Counted from the first letter of the stretch, positions 44,260 through 53,532 are shown. The stretch: DNA of 64,000 nucleotides from Pseudomonas sp. TTU2014-080ASC (GCF_001446935.1 NZ_LKKK01000002.1:124001-188000); one strand, 5' to 3'. The notes: generated by a model not told the origin, from the sequence alone. A program made the numbers and translations.

Positions 44260-45519
44260 TTAGCGAGCTACTTTTTCAAGCTCGCGCAGGTTTACATCGT
44301 CAGCAGTGATGCCCGGTGTGTTCATAGTGGTGCCATCGCCCAGCACGAACACAGTGCCATGACGACGCTGATAGTCGATGGTGAAGCCCGCTGCCGAAGC
44401 AATCGCGGTGTCACCGTCACCCAACTTGATGGTCTTGAGGTGGTAGTTCATCCACTTCCAGAACTCACCCTTACGGTCATAGGCCTCAGCCTGATAGAAG
44501 CGCGGGAACTGCGCATCCATGTACATGACCTTCTTGCCGTACGGGTGCTCTGGCGGAGTAACCGCTTCGATTACCCATACATCACGCGGCTCCCAGCCAT
44601 CATTGGGGTTCCAGTGTGGGCCGTTATCCAGATCAACGATCGGGAATTCAGCGTTGCCTTTAGCTTTGGAGTCCCAGGCAGTCTGTGTGGAGTTGGCAAC
44701 CACCAGCAGCTTACGCTTGCCAAGCAGTTTGTACTCCGGGTACCAGCTCGGGTGAGCGTTGAAGATTTCGATATCGTCGCTCAGCTGATCGGTGCCGCCA
44801 ATCGGGTCCATCCAGGTACCGCCCGACAGACGACGGGTACGGCGCACGGACTTCACGTAAGCCCAGGAGTCTTCCAGCTTCGGCGAGTCGTAACGGATGG
44901 TGAACAGACCCAGACCGCGGATGTCGGACGGGTAAGTTGCGTACAGCAGGGTCTTGGTGAAGATGCTGCCATCACCCTCAACCGGGTTCTGTACCCCCAG
45001 ACGGCCTTTCATTTGATAACGCAGGAAGCGCCACTCTTGCTTACGCTCCAGCCCGGATTTCGGGTCGATGAACAGGTACGCGAACTTCGGATAGTCCATC
45101 ACGTTCTTGTTCGGCTGCGCGTAGTGGTGGTTCCAGATCAGCTTTTCAGCGGCATGAGGATCATCCGCTTTCACATCCGGGAACGGCATACCGGCGACCC
45201 AACCATCCACCTGGCGGGTGTCCGGGTTGAAGGTGGCTTTACCGGCATTAGCCTGGGTGGCCGCCATGTAATCCTTACCCAGCGTGATCGGCTGCGAAGC
45301 TTTGAGGTTGATCTGCAGACCTTCCTCACGAATCAGCTTCTGCATGCGCTCGGTCAGCAGGTCCTTGATGGCTGTACCTTCGAAGGTATCGGCCAGGTGC
45401 TGGTCGAGGTTGCTTGCATTGATTTTGCTGCCTGGGGTCAGCTCCGCCGCATAGGCGGTGAAGCTGGCCGACAGGCTCAGAGCCAGGGCACTGGCCAGAC
45501 AGCTAAGACGCATTTTCAT
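44260..45519 (-). CDS. DUF1329 periplasmic protein
   Basis: Secreted protein of 419 aa with a signal peptide (MKMRLSCLASALALSLSASF, cleaved after TAYA). The mature part has the DUF1329 family look, distantly related to LolB/LolA-like outer-membrane lipid carriers (WNHHYAQPNKNVMDYPKFAY, then RRTRRLSGGTWMDPIGGTDQ). The start at 45519 has AGGAG nine bases upstream; the ATG nine bases earlier abuts that site. DUF1329 genes almost always sit beside DUF1302 and an RND transporter, as here. Likely role: moving a hydrophobic compound through the periplasm. Confidence 0.87.
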   Translation of the reverse strand: MKMRLSCLASALALSLSASFTAYAAELTPGSKINASNLDQHLADTFEGTAIKDLLTERMQKLIREEGLQINLKASQPITLGKDYMAATQANAGKATFNPDTRQVDGWVAGMPFPDVKADDPHAAEKLIWNHHYAQPNKNVMDYPKFAYLFIDPKSGLERKQEWRFLRYQMKGRLGVQNPVEGDGSIFTKTLLYATYPSDIRGLGLFTIRYDSPKLEDSWAYVKSVRRTRRLSGGTWMDPIGGTDQLSDDIEIFNAHPSWYPEYKLLGKRKLLVVANSTQTAWDSKAKGNAEFPIVDLDNGPHWNPNDGWEPRDVWVIEAVTPPEHPYGKKVMYMDAQFPRFYQAEAYDRKGEFWKWMNYHLKTIKLGDGDTAIASAAGFTIDYQRRHGTVFVLGDGTTMNTPGITADDVNLRELEKVAR

Positions 45520-45537
45520 TGTTGTCATCTCCTGGTC

Positions 45538-47205
45538 TTAGAAGTTGTAAGTCACACGCAAGGACAGTTGGTCGTTGCCATTGAAGTAACCAAACAGGTT
45601 GGTGTTGTTGAACCCTTGCAGGGCGCGCTTCTGGCTTTCGTCATCAAAGAAGATGTCGGCCTCAGCACGGATCCGCCAGTTGTCGCCGTAAGCGAACTCA
45701 ACCGCAGGAATCAGGAAGCTGCCGCCATAGGTCATGTCGGTGCCCACTGCGATGCTTGGGTTGATGCGGTCGTTGTCGTAGTTCATGCCCAGAATCGCGG
45801 TGGCGATGGTGGAGAACTCTTTGGTACGGCCGCTGAAGCCAGCGCTGTTGACCAGCTCGTCGTCGCGGTCGTAGTCGGTGATCCAGGTGTTAAACAGCTG
45901 AACCGAGAAGAAGGACGGACGGCTGGTGCCGAGGAACTTCTGCAGGGCCAGTTGCTTATCAAGACGTAGCATGGTCTTGACCACATCCTTCTCTTTGATG
46001 CCGCAGAAGCCTGGGAAGAAGGCGCAGCCACCTGCTTCGCCCGCTTGCAAGCCGAAGTTATACGGCGAGTCCGGAATGTAGGAGAACTCGGTGGAGAACA
46101 CCGCGTCGATCGATTCCAGATAGCGGTTAGCAGAAATACCGAACACATCCACGAACGGATAAATCAGCTCACCCACCGTCGAGCCTGCGTCCGAGTTGTA
46201 TTCACCCTTGTAGGCACCGGCGAATTTAGCGCCGCTGGCTGCATCACCCACGCCCAACGGGTTGTTCGGGTTCGGGTTGATCACCGGGTTAACCGACGGG
46301 CCATGGAACCAGGCCAGGGAGTATTCCCATTCGCCCGCCATCGACTTCCAGCGCAGACCGTAGGATGGATCATCCATGTCGGCATCTTTGTGGTCGAAGT
46401 TGTACGGCACGTCCGCACCGAAGGTGGCGGTACGGAAGGTAATCCCCTTGTTCGGGTTGTTGGCCCAGCGGCCGCCGTCGACGTCGAAGGAGTTACCACG
46501 ATCGTAGGCGCTGTTCATGCGACCGGGGATGTAGATCATCTGCAGGGTGCCATCGAGTTCGTTGAACTCCTGCTGCAGGTTGACCATCCACAGCGGCTTG
46601 CGCACGTCTTCGTTTTCCGGCTCAAGGAACGAGCGGATACGCTGATCGTAGCCGTGGATCACGTCCATGGACTGGAAGAAGTCGGTCTCTCCCCAGACCA
46701 CCTGCTGTTTACCCAGTTTGAGAATGGTGTTCGGGGTGACTTTGGTCTGCCACCACAACTCGCGCAGCTCCTCGCTGTTGTAGACGTCGTCCATCAGATT
46801 GACTTGCGACTTGTTACGGTCGCTGAACATATCCGATGCCGCGTTCTGATCCATGACTTCCTGAAGGTCTTTCAGGTAGTTGGTTTCGTGCTCGCGGTTA
46901 ACCCGGCCTGAAACGTAGAACTGGGAGTCGCCGAACTCTTTGAACAGATTGAGCTTCAGCGTGGCACGGGCCATGGACATGTCGTAACGGTAGTCACCTT
47001 TACGTTCTGCCCCGACCAGAGCGTTTGCGTCGTCCCCATCCATCAGGTAAGGATTCTCAAGGTTCCAGGAGAAGTGGGTACGTGCGTAACCACTTACTTC
47101 CCAATTGTCGAAGAATCCATCTTCAGCATGCACGGTTGTGTGTGCACCCGCCGCCATCATGACTGCACAGGCCAACGGAGTTAAAAGCTTGGTTTTTCTT
47201 TTCAT
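45538..47205 (-). CDS. DUF1302 outer-membrane beta-barrel protein
   Basis: Protein of 555 aa with a signal peptide (MKRKTKLLTPLACAVMMAAG, then HTTVHA). It is rich in aromatic and alternating residues and ends in the outer-membrane signature LRVTYNF with a C-terminal phenylalanine. It carries WEVSGYARTHFSWNLENPYL at the mature N-terminus, common in DUF1302. A predicted outer-membrane channel or receptor, it starts two bases after the RND transporter gene, with which it probably forms an envelope system. Confidence 0.88.
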   Translation of the reverse strand: MKRKTKLLTPLACAVMMAAGAHTTVHAEDGFFDNWEVSGYARTHFSWNLENPYLMDGDDANALVGAERKGDYRYDMSMARATLKLNLFKEFGDSQFYVSGRVNREHETNYLKDLQEVMDQNAASDMFSDRNKSQVNLMDDVYNSEELRELWWQTKVTPNTILKLGKQQVVWGETDFFQSMDVIHGYDQRIRSFLEPENEDVRKPLWMVNLQQEFNELDGTLQMIYIPGRMNSAYDRGNSFDVDGGRWANNPNKGITFRTATFGADVPYNFDHKDADMDDPSYGLRWKSMAGEWEYSLAWFHGPSVNPVINPNPNNPLGVGDAASGAKFAGAYKGEYNSDAGSTVGELIYPFVDVFGISANRYLESIDAVFSTEFSYIPDSPYNFGLQAGEAGGCAFFPGFCGIKEKDVVKTMLRLDKQLALQKFLGTSRPSFFSVQLFNTWITDYDRDDELVNSAGFSGRTKEFSTIATAILGMNYDNDRINPSIAVGTDMTYGGSFLIPAVEFAYGDNWRIRAEADIFFDDESQKRALQGFNNTNLFGYFNGNDQLSLRVTYNF

Positions 47206-47207
47206 TA

Positions 47208-49610
47208 TCAGCTCCAGTTATGCTCAGGTTGGAGAGCGTGCCCGGTGGTCTGGGCCTCTTTCGACGGGCTGTGTTCGAAGATGAACTTCGGCTTGAACAC
47301 GAGCGCCAGCGAAGGCATGACAAACAGAGAAGTGAGTGCTGAAACCATCAGCCACAGCCCGATGAGCATGCCCATCTCTGCCTGAAAACGGAGGGAGGAG
47401 AACGACCAGAACAGTACGCCTGCGGCTAGGGTGAAGGCGGTCAGCAGCACGCCACGACCTGCCGAGCCGAGAGACTGCAGCACCGCATCCAGCGGATCAG
47501 CGTCCGGATGTTTCTCCAGGTATTCCTTGATCGAATCGACGATGTAGAAGGCGTAATCCACACCCAGGCCAATCCCCAGCGCCACCACCGGCAAGGTGCT
47601 GATGCTCATGCCGATGTCTTGCCAGGCCATGAAGGCGAACGTCACCACGTTGGAGATCGCCACCGGGATGATGAAGAACACGCCGCTGACCGAAGAGCGG
47701 TACACCACCAGGCAGCACACAACGACCACCAGGAAGGCCAGGGCAACCGCCTCAATCTGGTCACTGAGGAGGATTTCGTTAACCGCGGCGATGATGCCCA
47801 GCACACCACCCACCAGCTTCACCTCAGCGCCTTCCAGCGGATTTTCGGCAATGAACTGTTTGGCGTAGTGCGTAGCCTTACGCAGGGTGTCGCCTTTGTG
47901 GTCACGGAAGAACAGGGTTACAGCACCGTTCTTGAAGTGAACGTCGGTGAACTGGGCCAGATCGCCTGGGTCAGCACCTTGCATGTAGAAGCTGATCAGC
48001 TCGCCGTTTTCGACTTTGCTGCCGCCCAACTCACGGAAACGCGGGTTGCCTTCATAGAGGTTACGGCGGATGTCGACCACGATGTCAGCCATAGAAATGG
48101 CACCACCGATCTCTTCCTGACGCTCCATGTAGCGGGAGAAACGCATCATCCAATCGAGCACTTCCGGGCTCTTCATGGTGTCGTTGTCCTTGCCCTCAAT
48201 CACCACGAACATCTGCTCGGAGCCAGGGTACAGACGGTTGATCAGCGCACTGTCTTTGTTGAAGGAGGAGTCTTGCCAGAGGATCGGCGAACCATCACTG
48301 GCATCACCAATAGTCAGGCGCGTGGCCTCAAAGACCAGACCGGAGACCACCACAATCACCAGCGGCGCTACCACGTAACGGGCACGGGTACGCACCACCC
48401 ACTTGGCACCGGACAGGATCACGCGCATGAAGCCATCCAGGTTGAACGGATGCGCATAACCTTGCGGACGCTTGATGAAAGACAGCAGAGCAGGGGTCAG
48501 GAACACCGCAGAGACGGTGATGGTCATCACCCAGATGGCACCGACGATGGCCACTTTTTGCAGCAGCGGAATCGGCGTCAGGATCACGCAGAGGATGGCA
48601 CCGGCGTCGGCATACAAGCCGAGCATGCTGGGGCGCCACAGTTCGCGCATGGTCTGCTCAGCCGCACGGCGGGCGTCAATCTGACCGTCGCCGGAGACCA
48701 GATCATCGAAGCGAGTGATCATCTGCACCGAGTGCGACAGCGCACGGGCGGTAATGATGAACGCCACCACGATCACCAACGGATCGAAGTTGTAGCCCAG
48801 CAGGTTGCCGATACCCAACGCCCAGATCGCCGACACAGTACCTGCCATAAACGGCAGGATGGTGCCGCGCCATGTGCGGCTGAAGACGAACAGCAGCAGC
48901 AACATAGCGCCCAGCGAGAGCAGGGACAGGCTGACGGTTTCTTCCAGGTAGTGAGCAACCCAGCCATACAGAATCGGCTCACCGACCAAATGCAGACTGA
49001 CCTGTTCTTTTACCGGTGAGGCGTCCAGCAGGGCCTGGATTTGCGGGTAGATTTTGCTGTAGTCGACCAGGTGATCGTAGAAGTCCACCTGAATCAGCGC
49101 CGAGCTCAGTTCACGGTCCACATACAGGCCGTAAACCATCGGATTGTTCAGCACCGCCTGACGCAGCTCGATGATTTCCGCCTCAGATGTCGGCACGTTC
49201 GGCCACATCATCGGCTTGGTCTCAATCCCTTCACTGGAGGCGTTAACGCGCTTGAGCTTCTTCGACGCCAGCGAGGTGATCTGCATCGGGTTTACACCTT
49301 CGACCTTCTGCAAGTCGTAGGTGATGCGCCGCACTTCTTCGAGGATCTCCGGTTTGAAGATTTCCCCTTCACGCGCTTTGACCAGAATGGTGACGCGGTT
49401 ACTGGCAGCAAAGCTGTCCTGATACTTCTGATGCACCTGCACATACGGGTGATCGTGCGGGACCATGTCACTGAAGCGGGTGCGGATATCCAGGCCACTC
49501 AGCGACGCGGCAAACGCGATGGTCGCCAGAGCAATGGCGATACACACCGCAATGCGGTTGCGGATAGACCACGCGGCCAGGCGCGCGGTGTAATTAATAA
49601 CGCCAGTCAT
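47208..49610 (-). CDS. RND/MMPL-superfamily transporter
   Basis: Inner-membrane protein of 800 aa in two repeats: one N-terminal membrane helix, a large periplasmic loop, five to six helices (about residues 220-400), then the same again (about residues 420-790). MMPL-type features include DIRTRFSDMVPHDHPYVQVH, VVALGIGLGVDYAFYIVDSI and GMLIGLWLMVSALTSLFVMP. No membrane-fusion partner is encoded, unlike multidrug AcrB systems, so it belongs to the hopanoid/lipid-type group. It overlaps the YCF48 gene by one base. Confidence 0.88.
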   Translation of the reverse strand: MTGVINYTARLAAWSIRNRIAVCIAIALATIAFAASLSGLDIRTRFSDMVPHDHPYVQVHQKYQDSFAASNRVTILVKAREGEIFKPEILEEVRRITYDLQKVEGVNPMQITSLASKKLKRVNASSEGIETKPMMWPNVPTSEAEIIELRQAVLNNPMVYGLYVDRELSSALIQVDFYDHLVDYSKIYPQIQALLDASPVKEQVSLHLVGEPILYGWVAHYLEETVSLSLLSLGAMLLLLFVFSRTWRGTILPFMAGTVSAIWALGIGNLLGYNFDPLVIVVAFIITARALSHSVQMITRFDDLVSGDGQIDARRAAEQTMRELWRPSMLGLYADAGAILCVILTPIPLLQKVAIVGAIWVMTITVSAVFLTPALLSFIKRPQGYAHPFNLDGFMRVILSGAKWVVRTRARYVVAPLVIVVVSGLVFEATRLTIGDASDGSPILWQDSSFNKDSALINRLYPGSEQMFVVIEGKDNDTMKSPEVLDWMMRFSRYMERQEEIGGAISMADIVVDIRRNLYEGNPRFRELGGSKVENGELISFYMQGADPGDLAQFTDVHFKNGAVTLFFRDHKGDTLRKATHYAKQFIAENPLEGAEVKLVGGVLGIIAAVNEILLSDQIEAVALAFLVVVVCCLVVYRSSVSGVFFIIPVAISNVVTFAFMAWQDIGMSISTLPVVALGIGLGVDYAFYIVDSIKEYLEKHPDADPLDAVLQSLGSAGRGVLLTAFTLAAGVLFWSFSSLRFQAEMGMLIGLWLMVSALTSLFVMPSLALVFKPKFIFEHSPSKEAQTTGHALQPEHNWS

Positions 49611-50596
49611 TACTGGTTCTCCTTGATCAACAACCGGAGGTCTTCTGCGCCCAACAGGCCAACCTGCTTACCGATCAGCAGTACGCCGCGATCGGTATTG
49701 AGCAGACGGCTGTGGTAGCTCTTGTCGAGCCCGGCAGGGCTCCAGCGTTGCCAGCCTTTGGCAGGAACAGCCTCACGGCTCTGATACAGGGCACCGCGGT
49801 CGCCGGTGACGATCCAGCGGCCCTCGTTAAAGGTCACGTCGTAGAGATGCTCTTCGGTAAAGGCGGGTACTTCGCGCCAGCTTTCGCCCGCGTTCTCGCT
49901 GAGGTAGAAGCCACCGCGGTTGCCCACGGCTACGCCCACCTGGCCGTTGAACTTCAGAGCACGCAGGCTCTCGCTGCCCAGCTCTTGCACCTGCCAGCTC
50001 TGGCCGTGATCGACGCTGTGCAGCAGGCGGCCAAACTCGGCAGCAATCCACAGGTCATCGTTGGCACCGGCAGTAATGCTGTTGAGGGTGACGTCTTCAT
50101 CAATGCTCAGCTGCTGCCAGTTAGTGCCATCGGCATCGCCACGCAGCAGGCTGCCGATCTCACCGACCACCCAGAAGTGGTTGTCGATAAAGGTGACGTC
50201 CAGCAGCTTGGCCACGGTGTCTTCACCCAGCACTTGCTGCTCTTTCCAGCTGCCGTCGTCCTGCTTAACCCACAGACGACCCTGGTTACCGACCACCACC
50301 ACAGTGCCTTGCGGAGAAACCGCAATACCTTGCAAGTTATCTCGGCCCGGCACCTCTTCGCGGCTCCAGCTCTCACCGTTATCCAGCGACTCCAGCAGTG
50401 CGCCGTTCTGGCCAACCGCCCAGATGTGCTGGCCGTAAACTTCGGCATCAAAGAATGCATCGCGGTTTTCCAGCAGCGGCTGGTTCAGCGGATGCGGATT
50501 AACAGTGGGTTGTACGAACAGTGCAGCGTAAGAAAGGCTGCCGATGATCATCCACGGCGACAAACGCCCAACCCAGCTCAGACAGGTATTAAGCAT
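49610..50596 (-). CDS. YCF48/BNR-repeat beta-propeller protein
   Basis: Protein of 328 aa with an N-terminal membrane or signal segment (LSPWMIIGSLSYAALF) and repeated propeller blades (AVGQNGALLESLDNGESW, VVGNQGRLWVKQDDGSW, AVGNRGGFYLSENAGESW), as in photosystem II assembly factor YCF48/HCF136. In Pseudomonas such proteins accompany DUF1302, DUF1329 and RND genes. The start at 50596 overlaps the lyase stop by eight bases, fixing the frame. Probably a periplasmic assembly or scaffold factor of the transporter. Confidence 0.85.
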   Translation of the reverse strand: MLNTCLSWVGRLSPWMIIGSLSYAALFVQPTVNPHPLNQPLLENRDAFFDAEVYGQHIWAVGQNGALLESLDNGESWSREEVPGRDNLQGIAVSPQGTVVVVGNQGRLWVKQDDGSWKEQQVLGEDTVAKLLDVTFIDNHFWVVGEIGSLLRGDADGTNWQQLSIDEDVTLNSITAGANDDLWIAAEFGRLLHSVDHGQSWQVQELGSESLRALKFNGQVGVAVGNRGGFYLSENAGESWREVPAFTEEHLYDVTFNEGRWIVTGDRGALYQSREAVPAKGWQRWSPAGLDKSYHSRLLNTDRGVLLIGKQVGLLGAEDLRLLIKENQ

Positions 50597-51506
50597 GCTG
50601 CACCCCCTGCGCAACCTGGCGCTGTAACCAGCGGAAGGAATGGCCACCCAGCGGTGTTTCAGTCAGCGCCTCCACACGCTTGACGGCATCAACCAGTGCC
50701 AGACTGTCGATACCGGTTTCAAAGCCCATGGCATTGAGCATCAACACCAGGTCTTCAGTGGCCAGATTGCCGGTTGCGCCCGGTGAGAACGGGCAGCCGC
50801 CCAGACCACCGATAGAGCTGTCGAACTCACGCACACCGGCCTGCAATGAGGCCAGTACGTTGGCCAGAGCCATGCCGCGGGTGTCGTGGAAATGGCAGGA
50901 GAGGCGGCCAGCTTCGCTGAACGCCTGCAACGGCGTCAGCACCTTGCGCACCGCCAGCGGGTTAGCGGCACCAATGGTGTCGGCAATGATCACTTTGTCG
51001 GCACCGGCATCGAACATGCGCTGAGTCAGGGAGATCACGCGCTCAGCCGGAGTAATACCTTCAAACGGACACTCGAATGCCACCGCCACATAGGCGCGCG
51101 CCTCAAGCCCGTCCTCACGCGCACGCTGCATCAGCTCCGTGCACACCGCAGTGGTCTCATCCAGACTCATGCGGATATTGCGCTGGTTCATGGTTTCAGT
51201 GGCTGACAGCACCACCGCCACAGACTTAACCCCAGCCGCCTTAGCCAGCTCGTAGCCTTTGGCATTGGGGATCAGCGCCGAATAAGCGACCTGATCTGCC
51301 ATCGGCAGCTGACCGAACAACTCATCAGTGCCGGCCATCTGCGGGACCGCTTTTGGCGATACGAAACTGCCGACTTCAACGCTGCGAATACCGGTATTGA
51401 GCAGCATCTGGATCATCTCCAGACGCTGCGCCACGCTCAGGGTCTTACCCTGGCTTTGCAGGCCGTCACGCGGCCCGACTTCATTAACGATTACGCGCTC
51501 GACCAT
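50589..51506 (-). CDS. HMG-CoA lyase-type acyl-CoA lyase
   Basis: HMGL-like TIM barrel of 305 aa. The catalytic arginine is in NEVGPRDGLQSQG and the metal ligands in CHFHDTRGMALAN. The lid motif GGLGGCPFSPGATGNLATED contains the active-site cysteine. It cleaves 3-hydroxy-3-methylglutaryl-CoA or a related branched hydroxy-diacyl-CoA such as citramalyl-CoA. The gene starts three bases after the CoA-transferase stop, so transferase and lyase act in sequence. The usual leucine-degradation partners (isovaleryl-CoA dehydrogenase, methylcrotonyl-CoA carboxylase) are absent, which argues for another substrate. Confidence 0.9.
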   Translation of the reverse strand: MVERVIVNEVGPRDGLQSQGKTLSVAQRLEMIQMLLNTGIRSVEVGSFVSPKAVPQMAGTDELFGQLPMADQVAYSALIPNAKGYELAKAAGVKSVAVVLSATETMNQRNIRMSLDETTAVCTELMQRAREDGLEARAYVAVAFECPFEGITPAERVISLTQRMFDAGADKVIIADTIGAANPLAVRKVLTPLQAFSEAGRLSCHFHDTRGMALANVLASLQAGVREFDSSIGGLGGCPFSPGATGNLATEDLVLMLNAMGFETGIDSLALVDAVKRVEALTETPLGGHSFRWLQRQVAQGVQHA

Positions 51507-51509
51507 GGC

Positions 51510-52709
51510 TCAGCCCACCACTTTTGCAGTGCGCAGCTCAGCGATGCGCGAATCATCCAGACCCAGCAGCGACTTCAGAACTTCGTCGGTGTGCTGGCCC
51601 AGCAGTGGCGGCGGGGTGTATAGCTCTTCGTTATCCACAGAGAGCTTGATTGGGTTGCCCGGTGCGTTGACCTTGCCACCTTCTGGGTGCTCAAGCTCAA
51701 CCACCATCTTGCGATGCAGCACCTGCGGGTCAGTCAGGGCCTGCTCGAAGTTATTAACCGGGGCACACGGCACCCGTACGGAACTCAACTTCTCTACCCA
51801 GTAAGCGGTTGTCTGAGTCGAGAACACATCGTTGAGGATGCCTTCAATCAGCGCCTTGTTGGCGAGACGTTCAGGCTGCGTCTTGAACTTAGGGTCCTTG
51901 AGCGCTTCGATATCGAACAGGCTGATCAGGTTGTCCCAGAAGCTGTCGAAAATCACCGCGATGATCACGAAACCATCGCTGGTCTTGAAGGTGTTGTACG
52001 GCACGTGAACAAAGTGGCCGTTGCCCAGCGGCGTCGGGTTCTGCCCGCTGAGGAAATACATGGTGGCCATGTAGTTGAGCATGCTGATCTGGCAATCCAG
52101 CATGGAGATATCAACGTGCTGGCCGTGGCCTTTACTGGTACGCGATTGCAGCGCCGCCAGAATGCCCATTACCGCAAACATACCGCCGCCCAGATCACCA
52201 ATCGGGATACCGGCGCGGGTTGGTTTGTCGGCGTTTTCACCGGTGATCGACATACCGCCACCGATGCCCTGTACCACCTGATCAAACGCCGGACGCTGGA
52301 AGTTCGGGCCGTCCTGACCAAAGCCGGTCACGGAGCAGGTGATGATGCGCGGGTTGACTGCTTTGAGGTGCTCGAAGTCGATCTTCAGCTTCGCTGGTAC
52401 ACCGGCACTGAAGTTATCCAGCACCACATCAGCGTTGCGCACCAAGTCATAGAAAAGCTCAAGGCCTGACTCGCTCTTGAGATCAATGCACACGCTCTTC
52501 TTGTTACGGTTAAGGGTCAGGAAGTACGCGCCCATACCCTTCAGAGAATTGTTTGGGTCTTTCGCCAATAACGCGCGAGTCCCCTCACCTGCCAGCGGCT
52601 CCACCTTGATGGTTTCAGCACCGAGGTCTGCCAGGATCATGCCGGCGTAAGGACCGGACAGCATGTGGGTCAAGTCAATGACCCGAATCCCCTCTAACGG
52701 CTTGCTCAT
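51510..52709 (-). CDS. Class III CoA-transferase (CaiB/BaiF family)
   Basis: Family III CoA-transferase of 399 aa. It begins MSKPLEGIRVIDLTHMLSGP and has the catalytic aspartate region DISMLDCQISMLNYMA and the GGMFAVMGILAAL stretch. It transfers CoA between carboxylic acids such as succinate, citramalate or itaconate. First gene of the 14-gene unit. The start at 52709 fits the family N-terminus; an open frame 39 bases longer runs into the promoter. A sigma-54 promoter lies 45-61 bases upstream. Confidence 0.9.
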   Translation of the reverse strand: MSKPLEGIRVIDLTHMLSGPYAGMILADLGAETIKVEPLAGEGTRALLAKDPNNSLKGMGAYFLTLNRNKKSVCIDLKSESGLELFYDLVRNADVVLDNFSAGVPAKLKIDFEHLKAVNPRIITCSVTGFGQDGPNFQRPAFDQVVQGIGGGMSITGENADKPTRAGIPIGDLGGGMFAVMGILAALQSRTSKGHGQHVDISMLDCQISMLNYMATMYFLSGQNPTPLGNGHFVHVPYNTFKTSDGFVIIAVIFDSFWDNLISLFDIEALKDPKFKTQPERLANKALIEGILNDVFSTQTTAYWVEKLSSVRVPCAPVNNFEQALTDPQVLHRKMVVELEHPEGGKVNAPGNPIKLSVDNEELYTPPPLLGQHTDEVLKSLLGLDDSRIAELRTAKVVG

Positions 52710-53136
52710 ATTGTTTCTCTTATTGGTGAGACTGGTGGTTCTGAGCAAGCCATTGCAATTGCATTGCCAACTTTTCTTATTTCATTTAACCAACTGATTT
52801 ATATGTATTTTTTATTTGTATGCGCGATAAAAAAGAGCGACCTGCAACAGGCTTCATTTCAAGCTGAAAAGGTGAATTTCAGAGTGAGTGCAAAAGCTGG
52901 AGAAACTAAGGAACGCGCCTGGCGTTATTTACAGAAGGCTCAGCGAAACAGCCTAAGCAGCGCTAAAAGGGCTACTGGATGAAGGGCACTTCAAACGCCA
53001 GTGAATGGGGTATATCTGTGAACATCTGAGGAAGGATGACGTCTCACCACAACAGCACAGCGCAGACCTTGGACAGACACTGCTAGCCCTACCTCCTACC
53101 TGAAGTAGCGTTACACACAACAAGGAATCCAACCGA
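52710..53136. other. Regulatory region upstream of the 14-gene cluster
   Basis: A 427-base divergent intergenic stretch, AT-rich near 52770-52830. It contains the sigma-54 promoter and, further up, inverted repeats that could bind the activator: TTTCA-AGC-TGAAA at 52857-52869 and AGGCT-N9-AGCCT near 52936-52954. No gene is evident. Confidence 0.45.
52754..52770 (-). promoter_or_regulatory. Sigma-54 promoter of the 14-gene cluster
   Basis: Minus-strand reading TTGGCAATGCAATTGCA. GG (-24) and GC (-12) are separated by exactly ten bases, and the preceding bases AAAG also fit the consensus (mrNrYTGGCACGN4TTGCW); only the CG after TGGCA differs. It would place the transcription start around 52742, some 30 bases before the CoA-transferase start. 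Confidence 0.8.
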
Positions 53137-53532
53137 GTGAGTCTGGTGCAACGCCTTCGTGGCTGGGCCAAAGCCCTCAAGCGGCAAGTCATGGTGCTTT
53201 GGTTCAGCTGCCGGCACCCTGAAACGCCCTGGCTGCCCAAACTCGTTGCGCTCTTTGTCGTGGCTTATGCCCTGAGCCCGATTGACCTGATCCCCGACTT
53301 TATCCCGCTGCTGGGCTATCTGGATGACGTGATCCTATTGCCTCTCGGCATTGCCCTGGTGATCCACCTGCTCCCTGCACACGTGCTTGAAGACTGCCGC
53401 CAGCAAGCAGCGCAATGGGAGCACAGCCGGGCAAAACGCCCTGTAAACCGAATCGCTGCGGCCATAATCATCCTGATCTGGCTTACGTTGCTCGGCGCAC
53501 TCTGGGTTTGGCTTAGTCGCCAGCTTCAATAG
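53137..53532 (+). CDS. DUF1232 (YkvA-like) small membrane protein
   Basis: Protein of 131 aa with the DUF1232 core (PKLVALFVVAYALSPIDLIP, then GYLDDVILLPLGIALVIHLL) and a C-terminal membrane helix (IIILIWLTLLGALWVWL). Start GTG with AAGGA about ten bases upstream. Function in the family is unknown. It is the first plus-strand gene after the cluster and is not evidently linked to it. Confidence 0.82.
   Translation: MSLVQRLRGWAKALKRQVMVLWFSCRHPETPWLPKLVALFVVAYALSPIDLIPDFIPLLGYLDDVILLPLGIALVIHLLPAHVLEDCRQQAAQWEHSRAKRPVNRIAAAIIILIWLTLLGALWVWLSRQLQ

Noticed and set aside
47508..49019. Plus-strand open frame of 503 codons opposite the RND transporter gene
   Set aside because: Composition is His/Gln/Arg-rich shadow sequence; the transporter frame is unambiguous.
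52764..52982. Plus-strand frame of 72 codons over the sigma-54 promoter region
   Set aside because: No good ribosome-binding site, unusual composition, and it covers the regulatory region of the cluster.
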